Assembly (NCBI GenBank): GCA_947000775.1
Contig: CAMQGK010000299.1
Location: 22,253,501 to 22,317,500 of the forward strand
Origin: Pterois miles
Lineage: Eukaryota > Chordata > Actinopteri > Perciformes > Scorpaenidae
Reading direction: 5' to 3'
DNA length: 64,000 bases
The notes beneath the pieces are model-generated. The model had not been told where the DNA came from, searched no databases, and saw only the letters and a program-made list of their open reading frames with translations. Numbering within the stretch: the stretch's first letter is position 1; each line of letters starts with the position of its first letter. Position numbers and translations under genes: made by a program. This document shows, in pieces, positions 1 through 10,400 of this stretch.

Positions 1-1320
1 ACCGCTGCTACGTATAACAGGCCACTACTACGTATAACAGGCCGCTGCTACATATAACAGGCTGCTGCTACGTATAACAGACCGTTGCTACGTATAACAG
101 ACCGTTGCTACGTATAACAGACCGCTGCTACGTATAACAAACCGCTGCTACGTATAACAGACCGTTGCAACGTATAACAGACCGTTGCTACGTATAACAG
201 ACCGTTGCTACGTATAACAGACCGCTGCTACGTATAACAGACCGCTGCTACGTATAACAAACCGCTGCTACGTATAACAAACCGCTGCAACGAATAACAG
301 ACCGTTGCAACGTATAACAGGCCGCTGCTACGTATAACAGACCGCTGCTACATATAACAGACCATTGCTACGTAAAACAGACCGCTGCTACGTATAACAG
401 ACCATTGCTACGTATAACAGGCCGCTGCTACGTATAACAGACCGTTGCTACGTATAACAGACCGTTGCAACGTATAACAGACCGCTGCTACATATAACAA
501 ACCGCTGCAACGAATAACAGACCGTTGCAACGTATAACAGGCCGCTGCTACGTATAACAGGCCGCTGCTACGTATAACAGGCCGCTGCTACGTATAACAG
601 ACCACTGCTACATATAACAGGCAGCTGCTACGTATAACAGACCGTGGCAATGTATAACAGGCTGCTGCTACGTATAACAGACCGCTGCTACGTATAACAG
701 GCCACTACTACGTATAACAGGCCGCTGCTACATATAACAGGCTGCTGCTACGTATAACAGACCGTTGCTACGTATAACAGACCGTTGCTACGTATAACAG
801 ACCGCTGCTACGTATAACAAACCGCTGCTACGTATAACAGACCGTTGCAACGTATAACAGACCGTTGCTACGTATAACAGACCGTTGCTACGTATAACAG
901 ACCGCTGCTACGTATAACAGACCGCTGCTACGTATAACAAACCGCTGCTACGTATAACAAACCGCTGCAACGAATAACAGACCGTTGCAACGTATAACAG
1001 GCCGCTGCTACGTATAACAGACCATTGCTACATAAAACAGGCCGCTGCTACGTATAACAGACCATTGCTACGTATAACAGGCCGCTGCTACGTATAACAG
1101 GCCGCTGCTACGTATAACAGACCATTGCTACGTATAACAGACCATTGCTACGTAAAACAGACCGCTGCTACGTATAACAGACCATTGCTACGTATAACAG
1201 GCCGCTGCTACGTATAACAGGCCGCTGCTACGTATAACAGACCATTGCTACGTATAACAGGCCGCTGCTACGTATAACAGGCCGCTGCTACGTATAACAG
1301 GCCGCTGCTACGTATAACAG
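1..1320. repeat. 20-bp tandem satellite (66 units, open to the left)
   Basis: Exactly 66 uninterrupted 20-bp units lie in register with the sequence line width, consensus ACCGCTGCTACGTATAACAG. Common variants change positions 1, 4-5, 9-11 and 20. There is a higher-order structure: units at 1-340 recur in the same variant order at 681-1020, giving a 680-bp super-period. The array starts at the window edge, so its full length is unknown. It lies downstream of (3' to) the minus-strand zinc-finger-type exon, so it is probably in that gene's first intron. A related unit occurs inside a dispersed repeat at 48820-48839. Confidence 0.97.
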
Positions 1321-1592
1321 ACCGAGTGGGCAGTCTGTGGGAGTGGGCAGTCTGAAGTGGGAGTGGGCAGTCTGAAGTGGGAGTGGGCAGTCTGTGGGAG
1401 TGGGCAGTCTGAAGTGGGAGTGGGCAGTCTGAAGTGGGAGTGGGCAGTCTGAAGTGGGAGTGGGCAGTCTGTGGGAGTGGGCAGTCTGAAGTGGAAGTGG
1501 GCAGTCTGTGGGAGTGGGCAGTCTGTGGGAGTGGGCAGTCTGTGGGAATGGGCAGTCTGAAGTGGGAGTGGGAGTGGGCAGTCTGAAGTGGG
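1321..1592. repeat. 14/22-bp G-rich minisatellite
   Basis: Directly abutting the 20-bp satellite is a second array of alternating short and longer units built on GTGGGAGTGGGCAGTCTG with or without an AA spacer. The open frames across it encode only reiterated His/Pro/Thr/Leu peptides and are not considered genes. Confidence 0.93.
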
Positions 1593-1854
1593 AGGCTTCA
1601 GTAAGGTTGACAGAGTGATGGACTGACTGAAGCATCTCAGCACGTTGATAAAGGTGTGAAGCTGTACACTCGTACAGCTGATTTGTTTTAAAGGTAATAA
1701 ATAATAATTATGACAAAACAAAAACAAGAAAACAATTCACACAGTTCAAACTAAATACGTTGCAATTAAACAGCGTAAGAGAGCCATGACTAATGGCTGT
1801 GTAATGGTAGCTAATGACCAGGGACCCTGGTGGTCGAGTCACCCCGCTCCTCAC

Positions 1855-2040
1855 CATCTTCTCCCGGCCGTTGACCTGCAGTTTGGACGGTGGAGGCGCC
1901 TCCTCTACGGTCCGGAGCTCCAGACGTTGCCGGCAGGCCGAGCCGTCCTCCACCAGCTTCTGGAGCTCCGCCACCGCAGCGTGGACCAGAGACTCCATGA
2001 CGGCGGCCAGCTGGGTGTGCAGGCCCGCGGAGGAGCTCAT
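1855..2040 (-). CDS. First coding exon of a fish C2H2 zinc-finger-type gene (partial gene)
   Basis: Read on the minus strand, this exon starts with ATG at 2040-2038 and encodes 62 codons beginning MSSSAGLHTQLAAVMESLVH, then a Glu/Leu-rich helix and ending VNGREKM. The reading frame reaches a good splice donor (ATG|GTGAGG) at 1854-1853, giving a phase-0 exon. This N-terminus (MSSSAGL, then QLAAVMExLVHAAVAELxxLVE) is one I know from the opening exon of many teleost zinc-finger proteins. It probably forms a dimerisation helix; that role is an inference. No zinc fingers are in the window, because the gene continues to the left past the satellite. Upstream sequence has ETS-type sites, which fits a TATA-less promoter. 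The exact paralogue cannot be named. Confidence 0.75.
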
Positions 2041-2290
2041 CCTACCGGCTAACAGCCGCCGCTGCTCCCGCTGAACTGAACGAGGCTACCTGCGGCTAAC
2101 GGCTACTGCTAACCGGTTAGCAACATTAGCTGAGCTATGTGAGTTTATATGACGTAAAATTCATAAAAGAGACACTTTAGGAGAAAATAAAGTGTTCAGT
2201 AACCAGAAACTAGTGGAGACGGAAAATACAGGAAGTGTTTCTACCTCCTCTTCCGGGTCAGACTTCTTCTTCTTTAGTGTTATTGGAGCA
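2041..2290 (-). promoter_or_regulatory. Probable promoter/5' UTR of the zinc-finger-type gene
   Basis: The 250 bp upstream of the minus-strand ATG contain two ETS-like motifs, CAGGAAGTG near 2229-2237 and CTTCCGG at 2250-2256, close enough for a TATA-less housekeeping-type promoter. No TATA box is evident. The transcription start is not visible from sequence alone. Confidence 0.4.
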
Positions 2291-2349
2291 GTTTAGGGGT
2301 GCCCCCTGCTGGACCGGATGTGGAGCAGGATATTAATAAATACAGCCTG

Positions 2350-2490
2350 TTATTATACTGTACTACTGCAAGTACTACTAAATACTCCACTAATAATCTC
2401 TACTACAACTGCGACCACTATTACTACCACCACTACTACTACTGCTACTACAACCACTACCACTGTTACTACTACTACCACCACTGGTAG
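2350..2490. repeat. Imperfect (ACT/AGT)n triplet microsatellite
   Basis: Runs of TAC/ACT/CAC triplets with interruptions. The same triplet family recurs at 2829-3004, 7430-9165 and 19095-19215, twice beside or near a SINE. Confidence 0.85.
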
Positions 2491-2495
2491 TAGTT

Positions 2496-2828
2496 GGGGG
2501 CGGCAGTAGCTCAGTCTGTCGGGAGTTGGCTTGGGAACCGGAGGGTCACCGGTTCAAGTCCCGACATGGACCAAAAACTGAGTCTGAACTGGTAGCTGGA
2601 GAGGTGCCAGTTTACCTCTTGGGCACTGCCGAGGTGCCCCTGAGCAAGGCACCAAACCCCCAACTGCTCAGGGCGCTTGTCTGGAGCAGCCCCCTCACTC
2701 TGACATCTCTCCATTACTGCATGTGTGTGTGTGTTTGTGTGCATGTACCATGTATAAGTTAAAACAGAGTGTAAATTGAATTTCCCCACTGCGGGACGAA
2801 TAAAGGTTGATCTTCTTCTTCTTCTTCT
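2496..2828 (+). mobile_element. tRNA-derived SINE (AFC-like), full length
   Basis: The 5' end is tRNA-like: an A-box-like GTAGCTCAGTCTGTCGGGAG and a perfect B box GGTTCAAGTCC at 2551-2561. A conserved core follows (GCCGAGGTGCCCCTGAGCAA), then a LINE-like tail with the AATAAAGG motif and a (TTC)n end. This is the best reference copy of a family with five more members in the window. The body matches what I remember of AFC-type SINEs of percomorph fish; the family name is from memory and not searched. Confidence 0.9.
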
Positions 2829-3004
2829 ACAACTACTACTACAACTACCACCACTACTACTATTACTATTACTACTACTACCACTACTACTACCTCGACT
2901 ACTATGACTACTACTACAACTACCACTACTAGTACTACCACTACCGCTACTACTACCACTATCACTACCACTACCACTACTACTACTACTATTTCTACCA
3001 CTAC
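2829..3004. repeat. (ACT)n triplet microsatellite after SINE
   Basis: ACT/ACC/ATT triplets continue immediately from the SINE (TTC)n tail. The SINE at 2496 therefore lies between two stretches of the same triplet repeat, which suggests that it inserted into an existing array. Confidence 0.9.
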
Positions 3005-3124
3005 TTATCATTAAATAATAAATCAAATAAATAATAAAAGAAGTAATAAATTAGGAAACTAATAAAACAAATGATAAGATAAACAACTAGCCCAATAAAT
3101 AATGAAACTAGTAATAAAATGATG

Positions 3125-3640
3125 AATGGCAGCCTCTGGAGTGTGCTGCTGGGAGGAGGATCAGCACCTCTAAATCTGAGGCCGTGGTTCTGAAACTGAT
3201 GGACTGTCTCCTCCAGGTAGAGAAGGAGTCTCCACCCCAGTGAAGGAGTCCAGGTACCTCAGGTACCTCGGGGTCTGGTTCACTAGTGAGGGGACGATGG
3301 AGCGTGAGATCGGCCGGAGAACCGCAGCAGCGGGGCTGTGTTGGATTCGCTTTATGGCGTCTCCCTTAGAGACAGGGTGAGAAGTTCAGCCGTCCGTGAG
3401 GGACTTGGAGTACAGCTGCTCCTCTCGGTTGAAAGGAGCCAGTCGAGGTGGTTGATTTGTTTAGGATACCCCCCTAAGACCCAGGACTAGGTGGAGAGAC
3501 TATACCTCCTCACTGGGAACGTCTCGGGATCCCCCAGTCAGAGCTGGTTAATGTGGCCCAGGAAAGGGAAGTCTGGGGTCCCTGCTGGAGCTGCTGGTCC
3601 AGAGACCCGACCGGGATCAGAGGACGAAAATAAGATGAGA
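3125..3640 (+). mobile_element. Degenerate 3' part of a fish non-LTR retrotransposon
   Basis: Translation in broken frames recalls the C-terminal part of a fish LINE reverse-transcriptase ORF: SKSEAVVL-type, KEFKYLGV-like and TMEREIGRR-like blocks, then RDRVRSSAVREGLGVQL-like and RPRTRWRDY-like motifs. Stops and deletions break it. It belongs to the same broad family as the fragments at 13755 and 50885. The clade (RTE/Rex3-like or L2-like) was not determined. Confidence 0.7.
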
Positions 3641-4017
3641 ATAAAACTCTTCATCTGTAGGACAACATGCAGGAAAGGAAACACATTTAGTTTGAATCAA
3701 GTTTTAATTTTCACATTAAAGTAAAAACAGAGAAAAAGAAACTTTTTTTCTTCACTTATTTCACTTCAAACCAATCAGAAGCCTCGAAGTAGCAAGCAGC
3801 GATTGACTGGTCTGTAACCTGTCATTGACATCACTTCCTGTCATTCTGCTGGACGAGGAGATTCTTTTTGTTCTGCCGGTCCAACACGCCGTCCAGAGGA
3901 CGCCGTCCGTCCTGACAGACAGAGACATGTTGAGTGGACGGATTCACAGTCTGAGCATGTGTAGCGCTGCACTACATGTTTTCATTTACTTCTGTTACCA
4001 CACACTTAAGACCCCAG
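3641..4017. other. Unassigned intergenic sequence
   Basis: AT-rich single-copy-looking sequence with no recognisable exon or repeat. An open frame at 3825 runs on into the following minisatellite and has no recognisable domain. Confidence 0.6.
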
Positions 4018-5066
4018 ATGTCAGAGGTCAGAGAACAGAGGTCAGAGGACAGAGTCAGAGGTCAGACGACAGAGAACAGAGTGAGAGGTCAGAGGACAGA
4101 GTCAGAGGTCAGAGGTCAGAGGACAGAGTCAGAGGACAGAGTCAGAGGTCAGACGACAGAGGACAGAGTGAGAGGTCAGAGGACAGAGTCAGAGGTCAGA
4201 GGTCAGAGGTCAGAGGACAGAGTCAGAGGACAGAGTCAGAGGTCAGAGGACAGAGTCAGAGGTCAGAGTACAGAGGTCAGAGGACAGAGGACAGAGTCAG
4301 AGGTCAGAGGACAGAGTCAGAGGACAGAGGTCAGAGTCAGAGGTCAGAGGACAGAGTGAGAGGTCAGAGGACAGAGTCAGAGGTCAGAGGACAGAGTGAG
4401 AGGTCAGAGGTCAGAGTCAGAGGTCAGAGTCAGAGGTCAGAGGACAGAGTCAGAGGTCAGAGGACAGAGTCAGAGGTCAGAGGACAGAGTCAGAAGTCAG
4501 AGGACAGAGTCAGAGGACAGAGGTCAGAGGACAGAGGACAGAGGTCAGAGGACAAAGTCAGAGGTCAGAGGACAGAGGTCAGAGGACAGAGTCAGAGGAC
4601 AGAGTCAGAGGTCAGAGGACAGAGTCAGAGGTCAGAGGACAGAGTCAGAAGTCAGAGGACAGAGTCAGAGGACAGAGGTCAGAGGACAGAGGTCAGAGGA
4701 CAAAGTCAGAGGTCAGAGGACAGAGGTCAGAGGACAGAGTCAGAGGTCAGAGGACAGAGGTCAGAGGACAGAGGTCAGAGGACAGAGTCAGAGGACAGAG
4801 TCAGAGGTCAGAGGACAGAGTCAGAGGACAGAGGTCAGAGGACAGAGGACAGAGGTCAGAGGACAAAGTCAGAGGTCAGAGGACAGAGGTCAGAGGACAG
4901 AGTCAGAGGTCAGAGGACAGAGGTCAGAGGACAGAGGACAGAGTCAGAGGACAGAGGTCATAGGTCAGAGGTGAGAGGTCAAAGGTCATAGGTCAGAGTT
5001 AGAGGACGGAGGTCAGAGTCAGAGGTGAGAGGACAGAGTCAGAGGTGAGAGGTCAGAGGTCAGAGT
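4018..5066. repeat. Heptamer-based minisatellite (GTCAGAG/GACAGAG)
   Basis: About 1.05 kb built of 7-mers GTCAGAG and GACAGAG and a 6-mer TCAGAG in irregular order, with longer blocks repeated. Because there are few stops, it yields Arg/Glu/Ser/Gln-rich open frames of up to 388 codons. These are artefacts of the repeat. Confidence 0.95.
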
Positions 5067-5300
5067 ATTGGACCGACCCATTCTTGGGTGTGGACTAACC
5101 TGGTCCTAAGTTTTAGACCGACATGGTACTAAGTGTTGGACCGACACGGTACTAAGTGTTGGACCGACCCGGTCCTGAGTATTTGACCGACCCATTCTTG
5201 GGTGTTGGACCGACCCAATCCTGAGTATTGGACCGACCCATTCTTGGTTGCTGGACTGACCTGGTCCTTGGTGTTGGACTGACCCGGTCCTGGGTGTTGC
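5067..5300. repeat. 23-bp minisatellite
   Basis: About ten imperfect copies of a 23-bp unit with the core TTGGACCGACCCGGTCCTGA. It contains the near-palindrome GACCGACCCGGTC. Confidence 0.9.
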
Positions 5301-5589
5301 AGCCAGCTCCAGCTTCAGCTCCACACTGAATCAGGTGTCCGGTCCTCACAGAGACATGAAGAGCAGAACTGTCCAACTACAATACACAACACAGTGGAGA
5401 TGAAATGATGGTGGAAGCAGTGGTAGTTACCAGATACAGTATTACTAGCAGTAGTGCTAGTTTAGTAGTAGTAGTTGTAGTAATGTGTGTAGTGTTACCT
5501 TGTCTTTTGCAGTAATATTTGCTCTGTGGTTCAACAGCACTTTGAGGACAGACAGACGTCCTCCTCGACAGGCAGCGTGGACACAAGTG

Positions 5590-6190
5590 GACCACAGCTG
5601 GACAGAATATTGGATTAAAACTAGTACCAATACTGGATTCAACTGGTATCAACACTGGACTAAGACCGGTATCAACACTGGATTAAGACTAGTATCAACA
5701 TTGGATCAAAACTGGTATCAGCACTGGATTAAAACTGGTACCAATACTGGATTCAACTGGTATCAACACTGGATTAAAACTGATACCAATACTGGACTAA
5801 GACTGGTATCAACACTGGATTAAAACTGGTATCAACACTAGATTAAAACTGGTACCAATATTGGATTAAGACTGGTATCAACACTGGATTAAAACTGGTA
5901 TCAACACTGGATTAAAACTGATACCAATACTAGACTAAGACTGGTATCAACACTGGATTAAAACTGGTATCAACACTGGATTATAACTGGTACCAATACT
6001 GGATTAAGACTGGTATTAACACTGGATTAAAACTGGTACCAATACTGGATTAAAACTGGTATCAACACTGGATTATAACTGGTACCAATACTGGATTAAG
6101 ACTGGTATTAACACTGGATTAAAACTGGTACCAATGCTGGATTAAGACTGGTATCAACATGGTATTAAAACTGGTATCAACACTCTGTAT
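5590..6190. repeat. 23-bp minisatellite (ACTGGTATCAACACTGGATT core)
   Basis: About 26 copies of a 23-bp unit, with spacing confirmed at 5645 and 5668. It is unrelated in sequence to the preceding 23-bp array. Confidence 0.93.
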
Positions 6191-6447
6191 ATATATTGTA
6201 TGTATATACAATGTACCCTGTCTGACCTGTCAGTATCTGAAGAAGAGATAATATATTAGTACTGAAGTAGTCAGTATTTAGTAGTAGTAGTATAGCAGTC
6301 AGTATTTTTTTTAGTAAAAGTACCAATACCACGGTGTAGAATATTATTGGACTTCAGAGAGAGTAGAGCATTCTTATGAATTATTTATGAATTTTTTTGA
6401 ATATTTTTCGGGCATTTTTCTGGCTATTTTTAAAATTTCATAATAAT

Positions 6448-6783
6448 AAGAAAGAAGATATTCCTTTATTAGTCCCACTAGGGGAAATTCAATGTTTTCA
6501 CTCTGTTGTTAACTTATACACGGTACATGCAGACCTGAACACACACATGCACAAACATGCAACAATGGAGAGATGTCAGAGTGATGGGGCTGCTCCTGAC
6601 AAGCGCCCCGAGCAGTTGGGGGTTTGGTGCCTTGCTCAGGGGCACCTCGGCAGTGCCCAAGAGGTAAACTGGCACCTCTCCAGCCACCAGTTCACACTCA
6701 GTTCTTGGTCCATCTCGGGACTTGAACCGGTGACCCTCCAGTTCCCAAGCCAACTCCCTACAGACTGAGCTACTGCCGCCCCC
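6448..6783 (-). mobile_element. AFC-like SINE, reverse orientation
   Basis: Reverse complement of the SINE at 2496. The (GAA)n/tail end with TTTATTAGTCCCACTAGGGG is on the left and the tRNA-like head with CTGAGCTACTGCCGCCCCC is on the right. The B box is present as the complement GGACTTGAACC. It lies about 430 bp upstream of the syde1 start codon. Confidence 0.9.
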
Positions 6784-7211
6784 AGAAAAAGTGGAGTAAT
6801 ACCACTACTACTAGTACTACTAGTACTACTAATAAAGGATCATATTGAGATGTCAAAAACACAACGAAAAAGAAAAACTGACTTGTGAACTGGCTTTTGG
6901 AGCTTTTGGACTACATTTCCCATGAAGCCTCTCTTCTCTGCCTGTGGAAGGGATTAGAGTGGGAGGAGGAGGAGGAACAGGAGGAGGAGGAGGAGGAGGA
7001 GAGGGGGCACTTTGGGAAAGAATGTGAGGAATTCATTTCCTGTCCTGCAGCTCAGAGTCGGAGTCATGGTGGAGGGAGAACACTGAGAAGAGGAGGACAT
7101 GAAGGAGCAGTGACTCCTCTGAACTCCTGCTGGTTTACTGTCTCCAGGACCAGGACCTCCACCCGGACCAGGAGACCGGAGGAGGCTGGAGGGGGCTGGA
7201 GGAGGTCCGCC
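6784..7211 (+). promoter_or_regulatory. syde1: syde1 upstream region / probable 5' UTR
   Basis: The sequence between the SINE and the syde1 ATG has a ZNF143-like site (see 6910), a purine-rich GGAGGAGGAGGAAC stretch near 6960-7003 and a CpG-poor leader. An in-frame ATG at 6885 opens the same frame without a stop. The downstream ATG is preferred because it begins the conserved protein. Confidence 0.5.
6910..6925 (+). promoter_or_regulatory. ZNF143/SBF-like motif
   Basis: ACTACATTTCCCATGA matches the well-known ACTACAnnTCCC core bound by ZNF143 (with THAP11/HCFC1) at many vertebrate TATA-less promoters. It lies about 300 bp upstream of the syde1 ATG. Binding is inferred, not shown. Confidence 0.55.
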
Positions 7212-7380
7212 ATGGCCGAGCCCCTGCTGAAGAGAACCTTCTCCAGGCTGAGAGGCAAAGACGGAACCAGGAGGAAGACTGAGACCGAGCCCAAAACCAG
7301 AACCAGAACCAGGAGAAGGGCAGAGACCGAGACCGAGCCCAAAACCAGAACCAGGAGGAAGACCGAGCCCAAAGTGAGCG
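7212..7380 (+). CDS. syde1: syde1 exon 1 (start codon)
   Basis: Encodes MAEPLLKRTFSRLRGKDG followed by a repetitive Arg/Lys/Glu/Thr segment. There are two overlapping donors: AAA|GTGAGC after 7373 (phase 0) and GCG|GTGAGG after 7380 (phase 1). The second is chosen because exon 2 needs one preceding base, which restores Asp. An internal DNA repeat encodes TETEPKTRTRR-type motifs. Confidence 0.85.
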
Positions 7381-7457
7381 GTGAGGACGAGCTGCTGCAC
7401 ATATACACAAAAGCTACATCTATCAGTGGCTACACTACTACTATTACTACAACAACA

Positions 7458-7491
<34 letters not shown>

Positions 7492-10400
7492 TTACTACTA
7501 CTACTACTACTACTACAACTACTACTACTACTACTATTACTACTACAACAACTACTACTACTACTACTAATACTATTACTACTACTACTACTACTACTAT
7601 TACTACTACTACTACTACTACTACTACAACTACTACTACTACTACTATTACTACTACAACAACTACTACTACTACTACTATTACTACTACTACTACTACT
7701 ACAACTACTACTACAACTACTACTACTACTACTATTATTACTACTACTACTATTACTAAAACTACTACTAGTACTATTACTACAACAACAACTACTACTA
7801 CTACTACTACCACTACTATTACTACTACTACTATTACTACTACAACAACTACTACTACTACTACTATTACTACAACTACTACTACTACTACTATTACTAC
7901 AATTACTACTACTACTACTACTACAACTACTATTACTACTACAACAACTACTACTACTACTATTACTAAAACTACTACTACTACTACTACTATTACTACT
8001 ACTACTATTACTACAACTACTACTACTACTACAACTACTACTACTACTACATTTACTAAAACTACTACTACTACTATTATTACTACTACTACTATTACTA
8101 CAACTACTACTACTTCTACTATTACTACTACTACTATTACTACAACTACTACTACTACTACAACTACTACTACTACTACTATTACTACAACTACTACTAC
8201 TACTACTATTACTACTACTACTATTACTACAACTACTACTACTACTACAACTACTACTACTACTACATTTACTAAAACTACTACTACTACTATTATTACT
8301 ACTACTACTATTACTACAACTACTACTACTACTATTACTACTACTACTATTACTACAACTACTACTACTACTATTACTACAGCTACTACTACTACTACTA
8401 CTACTACAACTACTACTACTACTACTATTACTAAAACTACTCCTACTACTATTACTACAACTACTACTACTACTACTATTACTACAACTACTACTACTAC
8501 TATTACTAAAACTACTCCTACTACTATTACTACAACTACTACTACTACTACTATTACTAATACTACTACTACTACTATTACTACAACTACTACTACTACT
8601 ATTACTACTACTATTACTACAACTATTACTACTATTACTACTACTACTATTACTACAACAACAACTACTACTACTACTATCACTACTACTACTACAATTA
8701 CTAAAACTATTACTAGAACTACTACTACTACTACTACTACTACTATTACAACTGCTACTACTACTACTATTACTACTACTACTACTATTACAACTACTAC
8801 TACTACTATTACTATTACTACTACTATTACTACTACAACTGCTACTACTATTACTACTACTATTGCTACAACAACAACAACTACTACTACTACTACTACC
8901 ATTACCACTACTATACTACTACTACTACCTCCTATTACTACAACTACTATTGCTACTACTATTACTACAACTACTATTGCTACTACTATTACTACAACTA
9001 CTAGTACGACTATTATTACTACAACTACTACTACAACTACTACTACTACCACAGCTACAACTGCTACTACTATTACTACTGCTACTACTACCACAGCTAC
9101 AACTACTACTACTATTACTACTGCTACTACTACTACTACAACAACTACTACTCCTACTAGTAGTAGTCGTCTTCTTCTTGTCTGTGTCCTCTGAAATGTC
9201 CATAATCATTTTCAGCTCATACCATGCTCATAAGGCTAACAGTTCTCTCTGCTTCTTGCCTCTGTGCTAAGCTAGGCTAACAGTTTCCCTCTGCTTTTAG
9301 TCTTTGTGCTAAGCTAGGCTAACAGTTTCCCTCTGCTTCTAGTCTTTGTGCTAAGCTAGGCTAACAGTTTCCCTCTGCTTCTAGTCTTTGTGCTAAGCTA
9401 GGCTAACAGTTTCCCTCTGCTTCTAGTCTTTGTGCTAAGCTAGGCTAACAGTTTTGTCTATAATCTACTTATCCTCACACATGTTTAATGTTCAGCTTCC
9501 TGCAGACAAATGGGTCATTTCCTGTCATTAGACCTGGGTGTGTGTTGTCACTTCCTGTTTACTGTCTTGTAGTTCCAGAATTACAGGAGATTTAATGTAG
9601 TTTTAATGAACACAGACAGTTACTATAGAAACTGATAAAAAGAGTGAATGAGAAACAGACGACAATATCATAATGTGTGTCAGTGTGTGTCAGTGTGTGT
9701 CAGTGTGTGTCAGTGTGTGTGTCAGTGTGTGTCAGTGTGTGTGTCAGTGTGTGTCAGTGTGTGTCAGTGTGTGTCAGTGTGTGTCAATGTGTGTGTCAGT
9801 GTGTGTGTCAGTGTGTGTCAGTGTGTGTCAGTGTGTGTGTCAGTGTGTGTCAGTGTGTGTCAGTGTGTGTCAGTGTGTGTGTCAGTGTGTGTGTCAGTGT
9901 GTGTCAGTGTGTGTCAGTGTGTGTCAGTGTGTGTGTCAGTGTGTGTGTCAGTGTGTGTCAGTGTGTGTGTCAGTGTGTGTGTGTCAGTGTGTGTGTCAGT
10001 GTGTGTGTGTCAGTGTGTGTCAGTGTGTGTGTCAGTGTGTGTCAGTGTGTGTCAATGTGTGTCAATGTGTGTGTCAGTGTGTGTCAGTGTGTGTGTCAAT
10101 GTGTGTGTCAATGTGTGTGTCAATGTGTGTGTCAGTGTGTGTCAATGTGTGTCAATGTGTGTGTCAGTGTGTGTGTCAGTGTGTCAGTGTGTGTCAGTGT
10201 GTGTCAGTGTGTGTGTCAGTGTGTGTGTCAGTGTGTGTCAGTGTGTGTGTCAGTGTGTGTGTGTCAGTGTGTGTGTCAGTGTGTGTGTGTCAGTGTGTGT
10301 CAGTGTGTGTGTCAGTGTGTGTCAGTGTGTGTCAGTGTGTGTCAATGTGTGTCAATGTGTGTGTCAGTGTGTGTCAATGTGTGTCAATGTGTGTGTCAGT

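Noticed and set aside
1..1320. Possible CRISPR array
   Set aside because: The units are continuous, with no unique spacers between repeats, and the window is a vertebrate genome.
2496..2570. Possible tRNA gene
   Set aside because: A and B boxes are present, but the sequence continues into a SINE body and tail, and there is no proper acceptor stem. Six dispersed copies confirm a SINE.
3825..4991. 388-codon Arg/Glu/Gln/Ser-rich frame
   Set aside because: It is the heptamer minisatellite; the short lead-in (3825-4010) has no recognisable protein.
6397..6768. Protein-like frames ending in RFPSQLPTD/QFPSQLPTD (also near 2511, 20175, 28353, 31450)
   Set aside because: The same peptide recurs wherever the SINE occurs; these are SINE translations.
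6885..9270. Open frames of over 500 codons encoding poly-Thr/Ile, poly-Leu/Gln and poly-Val
   Set aside because: They are the ACT triplet array read in different frames. Only the first 56 codons after 7212 are syde1 coding.
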